Assembly: GCA_036320915.1 (NCBI GenBank)
Contig: JAXBDG010000005.1
Span: 1,302,001-1,366,000 of the forward strand
Reading direction: 5' to 3'
Origin: Linnemannia elongata
Lineage: Eukaryota > Mortierellomycota > Mortierellomycetes > Mortierellales > Mortierellaceae
Length of the DNA stretch: 64,000 nt
In this document: positions 60,095-64,000 of the stretch, in pieces
How positions within the stretch are numbered: position 1 is the stretch's first letter
Layout: every line of letters starts with the position of its first letter
Program-made: the position numbers and the translations under genes
Notes under the pieces: generated by a model
The model's input: the letters and a program-made list of their open reading frames with translations, nothing else
What the model was told of the DNA's origin: nothing
Databases searched by the model: none

Positions 60095-63080
60095 ATGGCA
60101 AAAGCACTACCAACTGAGGCCCAGAAGACTGCCTTTATCGTCCTTGGCATAATTTTTTCCTCCATCGGACTTGTTACGACGTTTCTCTTCCAACAGATCT
60201 CCAAGAAGGATAATGACCTTCGCCAGCGTGGACGATACCTGGTCACTATTCAGGGATACTCCGAGACAATATTCCTCACAATTATGCTCTACAACGCAGC
60301 ATTTGCAGCAACAATGCCTTGCTTCGTTATCTTCCACGGTATGCGCATGCTTTAATTGACCATGTGTGTTTTGTTTTTATAGCCCACTTGTTTATCATCG
60401 TTTGAGTTGACATCTTTGCCTGAATACTTTATTTCAGTGTACCCACTAAACTAAAATGTTTACTTTGTTCAATATAGCAAGTTATCTCGTCCTGGTCCCC
60501 TTCGTCCTTGTCTTAACGGGCAGAGCGTGGCGTCTCATCACTCGTATCCAGCGCAATCAAGACATTTACCAAACCAGGTTCGCCGACCCTACAGATCTCG
60601 CCGAGTTGACAAGGGCAGCGTCAACACAAGGCAATAAGTCCAAGGAGAGGACATTGCTTCCCGCTCGTGGCCACTCCAGCAGTCGTCTGAGCCCCTCTCT
60701 TGTGAACCTGACCTCGCTCAGACAACAATCGTCGCAGTCTCGACCTCAACAAGATGCCACTGACCAACACGACCGTGTTTTCGAGTTGACCGAAAAGTCT
60801 CAGAAGGATATCGCCCGCTCCAACAAGTGGTACAACAGATACAAGAAGGCTACCGACCGCCAAATGCTCATCACAGGCGTAACCTACATGACTATCTGTG
60901 TCATTATCGATGTGACGTTCATGATCACGACGAGACCAGTGATGTTGACGATTGACCATGGAGAGGGTTCTTGCCCCTCTGATTTTCTGGCGGTACGGCA
61001 TTCTGGATAACATTACATGCTTCTCACATCACAGCCGCTCCTGCAATTCATGTTTATAGTCTTCTAACACACATTTGTTTTTTTTTTCTTTGCAATGGTA
61101 TAGTATCTATTCCCCTATATTACATACTTCATCTTCTTGTTCATTCTGTCACCGACTATGATCTACCAGCTCAACGGAGTCAACGACGGCTACGGTATTC
61201 GCAAGGAGCTCATCTGGATCTCACTGTTCTCCCTTCCATGTATCGCCTTGTTTTTTGCCCTTCCAAGCATCGCCAAGCCCATCACGGATGTTGTTGATGA
61301 GGTGTACTTTATGGCGGCTATCCTTGTTGCGGCACATATACCCAGTATCATCATGCCTCTCATCCGTCATTTCAGGGCCAATCCCTACCAGTGCCCCTGT
61401 CGAAACAGGCACAACCACGCAGCAAAGGGTAAAGGAGGAGCTGGCGCCACACACACGGATAGAGACCATGGTCGAGGCCGGATAATCGTGACGAGCGCCG
61501 ACAACTTGCCGTTGGAAGAAGGATTGACTGAACCGCCAGCAAAGCAGCAGTGGCTTAACGGCAGCAACGGACAACTTACACTCCCTGTCGAGACCAAGTA
61601 CAACCAACAAGGCGGCCGCGATCAACTTCCCCTCCATACTCAGCACACCAACCAACAGGAGAGCAACACTAGTGGTTTCAATGTCGGCATCAAGAACATC
61701 ATCCGGAATCAACAACGACATCGATTCGGTTTCGGTTCGTCCGAACATGCGGAGACTATCAAACACATAAAGACGGACTGGGATGAGTTTATCAAGGCTT
61801 TGGAGAACAGGAGGATGTTTGACCATATTAGTGCCTTCACGGTCGCCGAGTTTTGTGCAGAGAACACCCGTTTCCTGTATGAGGTCGCTCGTTTGGAGAA
61901 GAGAGCAACGCAATACGAGAGGCTTCGGGAGTTGACATCGAGTTCTCAGGATGCTGTCGAGGCAGTCGGAATCACAGCGGACATGTCGACGCTGGCGCAA
62001 CAGAAGGAGGTTGTCGAGAAGGACTCGAACGTTGGCGCGCGTGAGTCGACTCTTGGACCTCTGCCCACTCACTTTGCATCAGCACATCGACTTCAGCTAG
62101 ACGACGGCAAGGGCTCTCAGCGGATCAAGAAGATTGTCTCTGTCTCCTCCGTTTCATCGACAATGCCCATGCTAGGATCGCGCCGTTCATCCTCCTCTCT
62201 CTTTTACGAGTCCGAGCCATCATCGCCCTTAGGTTCCTCTTCCCACTCCACATTCAAACGGTACGGAGGCAGCTCAACAGCGCTTCCAGACCTCGAGGAA
62301 GGCATCTCGGAAAACCAAGAGGCCGGCAACCCTACCCTGCCTATCCATCTTGACATTATCAACATGCCCAACACCCCCTTTGCTCCACTGCCCATGCCGC
62401 CTACCTTGTTGATCCAGTTCGAGTACGTATACAACACCTTCATTGCATCAGGAGCGCGTTTGGAGCTCAACCTCTCTCACGAGACTGTACAGGAGATCCA
62501 TCAAAGGGCCAAGAAGGGCGAATGGGGCTCTGGGATGTTTGACGGTGCGACCTTCGAGGTCCAGGAACTCCTCTTCCGCGATGTCTGGCCCAAGTTCGTG
62601 TCATCCTCCCGTGGTTTGCTGGCATTCGAGCCAGGAAAGCCAGAATACCAGCCAACGGACAAGTTTGGAACGACAAGCGTGGGTAGTCGAACGACTGTTT
62701 TCCTGCCCTTTGATCACCATCAGCTGTCACGTCAGCCCACAAGCCCGTCTCCCGCGCATTCAATCAAATCGCCACAGTCTTCACTCTCCAAGGCGGCTTC
62801 CACGAGGTCGGTGGCAACCCCATCGATCGAGCCGAGTGGAGGAATTGTCAACGGAAGTGCTCAGTGTGACACCTTCGCAGAGGAACCTTCGCGGACCGGC
62901 TTCAAGACCTGGCTCGACAAAAAGAACCGTAGCGGCATTACAGCTGCAGCGTTGATTTCGCGAGAGGGTGATACCGAGGAGTCTTTGGGTATCATTGAGC
63001 AGAGTCGTAGAAGCACGGCTGACAGGAGAAGCGACACCTCCAATCTCTACTCCAGCTCGACCTTGAACCCTCCTGTATAG
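60095..63080 (+). CDS. 7TM-RGS protein (membrane regulator of G-protein signalling)
   Basis: Three exons (60095-60338, 60478-60992, 61104-63080), 911 residues. The N-terminal 420 residues contain seven likely membrane helices: TAFIVLGIIFSSIGLVTTFL, ETIFLTIMLYNAAFAATMPC, ASYLVLVPFVLVLTG, MLITGVTYMTICVIIDVTFM, YITYFIFLFILSPTMIYQL, ELIWISLFSLPCIALFFAL and VYFMAAILVAAHIPSIIMPL. A basic polar loop follows. The RGS domain is in two parts: DWDEFIKALENRRMFDHISA, FTVAEFCAENTRFLYEVARL near residues 545-595, then LLIQFEYVYNTFIASGARLE and FDGATFEVQELLFRDVWPKF near 690-770. A Ser-rich insert of roughly 120 residues separates them. RGS domains accelerate GTP hydrolysis by G-alpha. The layout recalls plant RGS1 and fungal 7TM-RGS proteins. 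The large intracellular loop after helix 3 is unusual. AATAAA lies at 63089-63094. Confidence 0.88.
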
Positions 63081-63088
63081 ACAGCTTA

Positions 63089-63094
63089 AATAAA
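63089..63094 (+). terminator. AATAAA polyadenylation signal of the 7TM-RGS gene
   Basis: Nine bases after the stop codon. The next start codon is only 112 bases further on, so the two genes are very closely spaced. Confidence 0.5.
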
Positions 63095-63205
63095 AGCCGG
63101 TCACATAATTCACATTCACATTTTTTGCAACCTGTGGAACGGCTATTTTTTTTTACTGACTCATCCGTTGCTCGGCTACTTTTCATGACCATCTGACAAG
63201 CACCC

Positions 63206-64000
63206 ATGGCCGTGCTGCCCTATTCGAACACCTCGTGCATCCACGGCATCGCTGGAAGGACCAGCGGAAACACAACCGCATCTGCTACAACAACCACAAC
63301 CAGCACCATTCAGCCATCCGTTAATACGATTTTTGATCTCGCACGAGAGTGTGACCAACACGTCGTTCGACTCTACTTTTTGCCAACTCCCGGAACCAAC
63401 GGCTTCACTACCACCCATACTCTTGTCCGGAACGATACTCGCAAACATCCTGTTGTTAGTAACAACAGCAACTCTTCTTCTGCCATTGCAACGACAACTG
63501 TCACCACCTCTGGTTTGGGTCATCAGTTTGATACCAATGGAGATAGCAGAGATGCGCATGCGAAGCATCAGCAGCGTCGCAGGATATGTCATTTAACGCG
63601 GGTCTCCGAGTCAGAGCGTGGAGTCGTCCATCTGGCGAGACTTCACATCTCATCCATGGTAAGACGAACAACTGGCTGGATACATATGTCAATGTGAATG
63701 ATGCAAAAACATGCTGGAGGGATTTATATCTGCGCTTACTGTTAGCAACAACTAACCTATTAAGCAATTATTCGATCATTGGATAGATTGTGGCGACATC
63801 ATCGGTTACCTACCTCTCACACCTCGTATCACTTCGACTCCAAGGAAACCGACTCACGGACCTCCCGGACCAGATCTTCCGGCTACCCTCCCTGCGCGAA
63901 CTGGATGTTTCTCAAAATCGCCTGACAGAGCTTTCTGGACTTATCGGGATGCTTGGACCGACGCTGGAGGAACTCTTTTTACAGTCGAATCAACTCCAGT
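63206..64000 (+). CDS. Leucine-rich-repeat protein (3' partial)
   Basis: Two visible exons, 63206-63658 and 63787 to the window edge, phase 0 at the junction. The first 150 residues are Thr/Ser/Asn-rich with one ordered segment (TIFDLARECDQHVVRLYFLP). Leucine-rich repeats then begin: LSHLVSLRLQGNRLTDLPDQ, IFRLPSLRELDVSQNRLTEL, LEELFLQSNQLQ. These are SDS22/typical-type repeats with the LxxLxLxxNxL core. The rest of the gene lies outside, so catalytic or signalling domains cannot be seen. A fungal LRR adaptor such as Sog2 (which works with NDR kinases) or an adenylate-cyclase-like or SHOC2-like protein are all possible. The start ATG is the first after a 125-base spacer. Confidence 0.75.

Overview
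The window is nuclear DNA of a filamentous fungus, most likely an early-diverging Mucoromycota lineage close to Mortierella. This is inferred from several things together: short introns in almost every gene, pyrimidine-rich leaders before start codons, long Q/N/S-rich low-complexity arms on conserved proteins, fungal C-terminal signatures (for example in the GSK3 kinase), and an animal-like alkylglycerol monooxygenase. No marker gene fixes the species. No plasmid, virus, transposon or CRISPR signal was found. Splice structures were built by hand from phase-compatible GT-AG (twice GC-AG) junctions. Every complete multi-exon model closes in frame.

Layout. 0-10 kb: 3' part of a RING E3 ligase of the RNF34/CARP type; RBBP4/MSI1 histone chaperone (+); EMC6 (-); ALYREF/YRA1 mRNA export adaptor (+) with a 1.07 kb intron; a membrane RING-CH E3 ligase (+). 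10-22 kb: a 13-exon ITC1/ACF1-type ISWI partner (-); histone H1 (+); EB1 microtubule plus-end protein (+); DRG1 GTPase (+). 22-34 kb: a new two-exon small membrane protein (-); a secreted or type-I membrane kelch protein (+); NDR/LATS (Cbk1/Orb6) kinase (-); a BSD-domain protein (+); alkylglycerol monooxygenase (-). 34-46 kb: a gene-poor stretch, then PEX11 (+), MED21 (-), a Rad60/NIP45 SUMO-like protein (+), and a methyltransferase with a long myristoylatable N-terminal arm (-). 45.5-52.5 kb is a gene desert full of simple repeats. 52.5-64 kb: GSK3 kinase (-), elongator tRNA-Met (+), a Crg1-type methyltransferase (-), an intronless multi-pass membrane protein of unknown family (-), a 7TM-RGS protein (+), and the start of a leucine-rich-repeat protein (+).

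The genes are ordinary single-copy eukaryotic housekeeping and signalling genes. I see no operon-like pathway cluster, although chromatin genes (RBBP4, ITC1, H1, Rad60, MED21) and signalling genes (NDR, GSK3, RGS) are well represented. The points most worth a second look are the ALYREF long intron (it parallels self-regulating yeast YRA1), a 30-bp-arm inverted repeat upstream of histone H1, the unannotated 83-residue membrane protein, two GC-AG introns, the myristoylated methyltransferase fusion, the fungal AGMO, and the 7-kb desert. I did not find a convincing wholly new multi-gene system.
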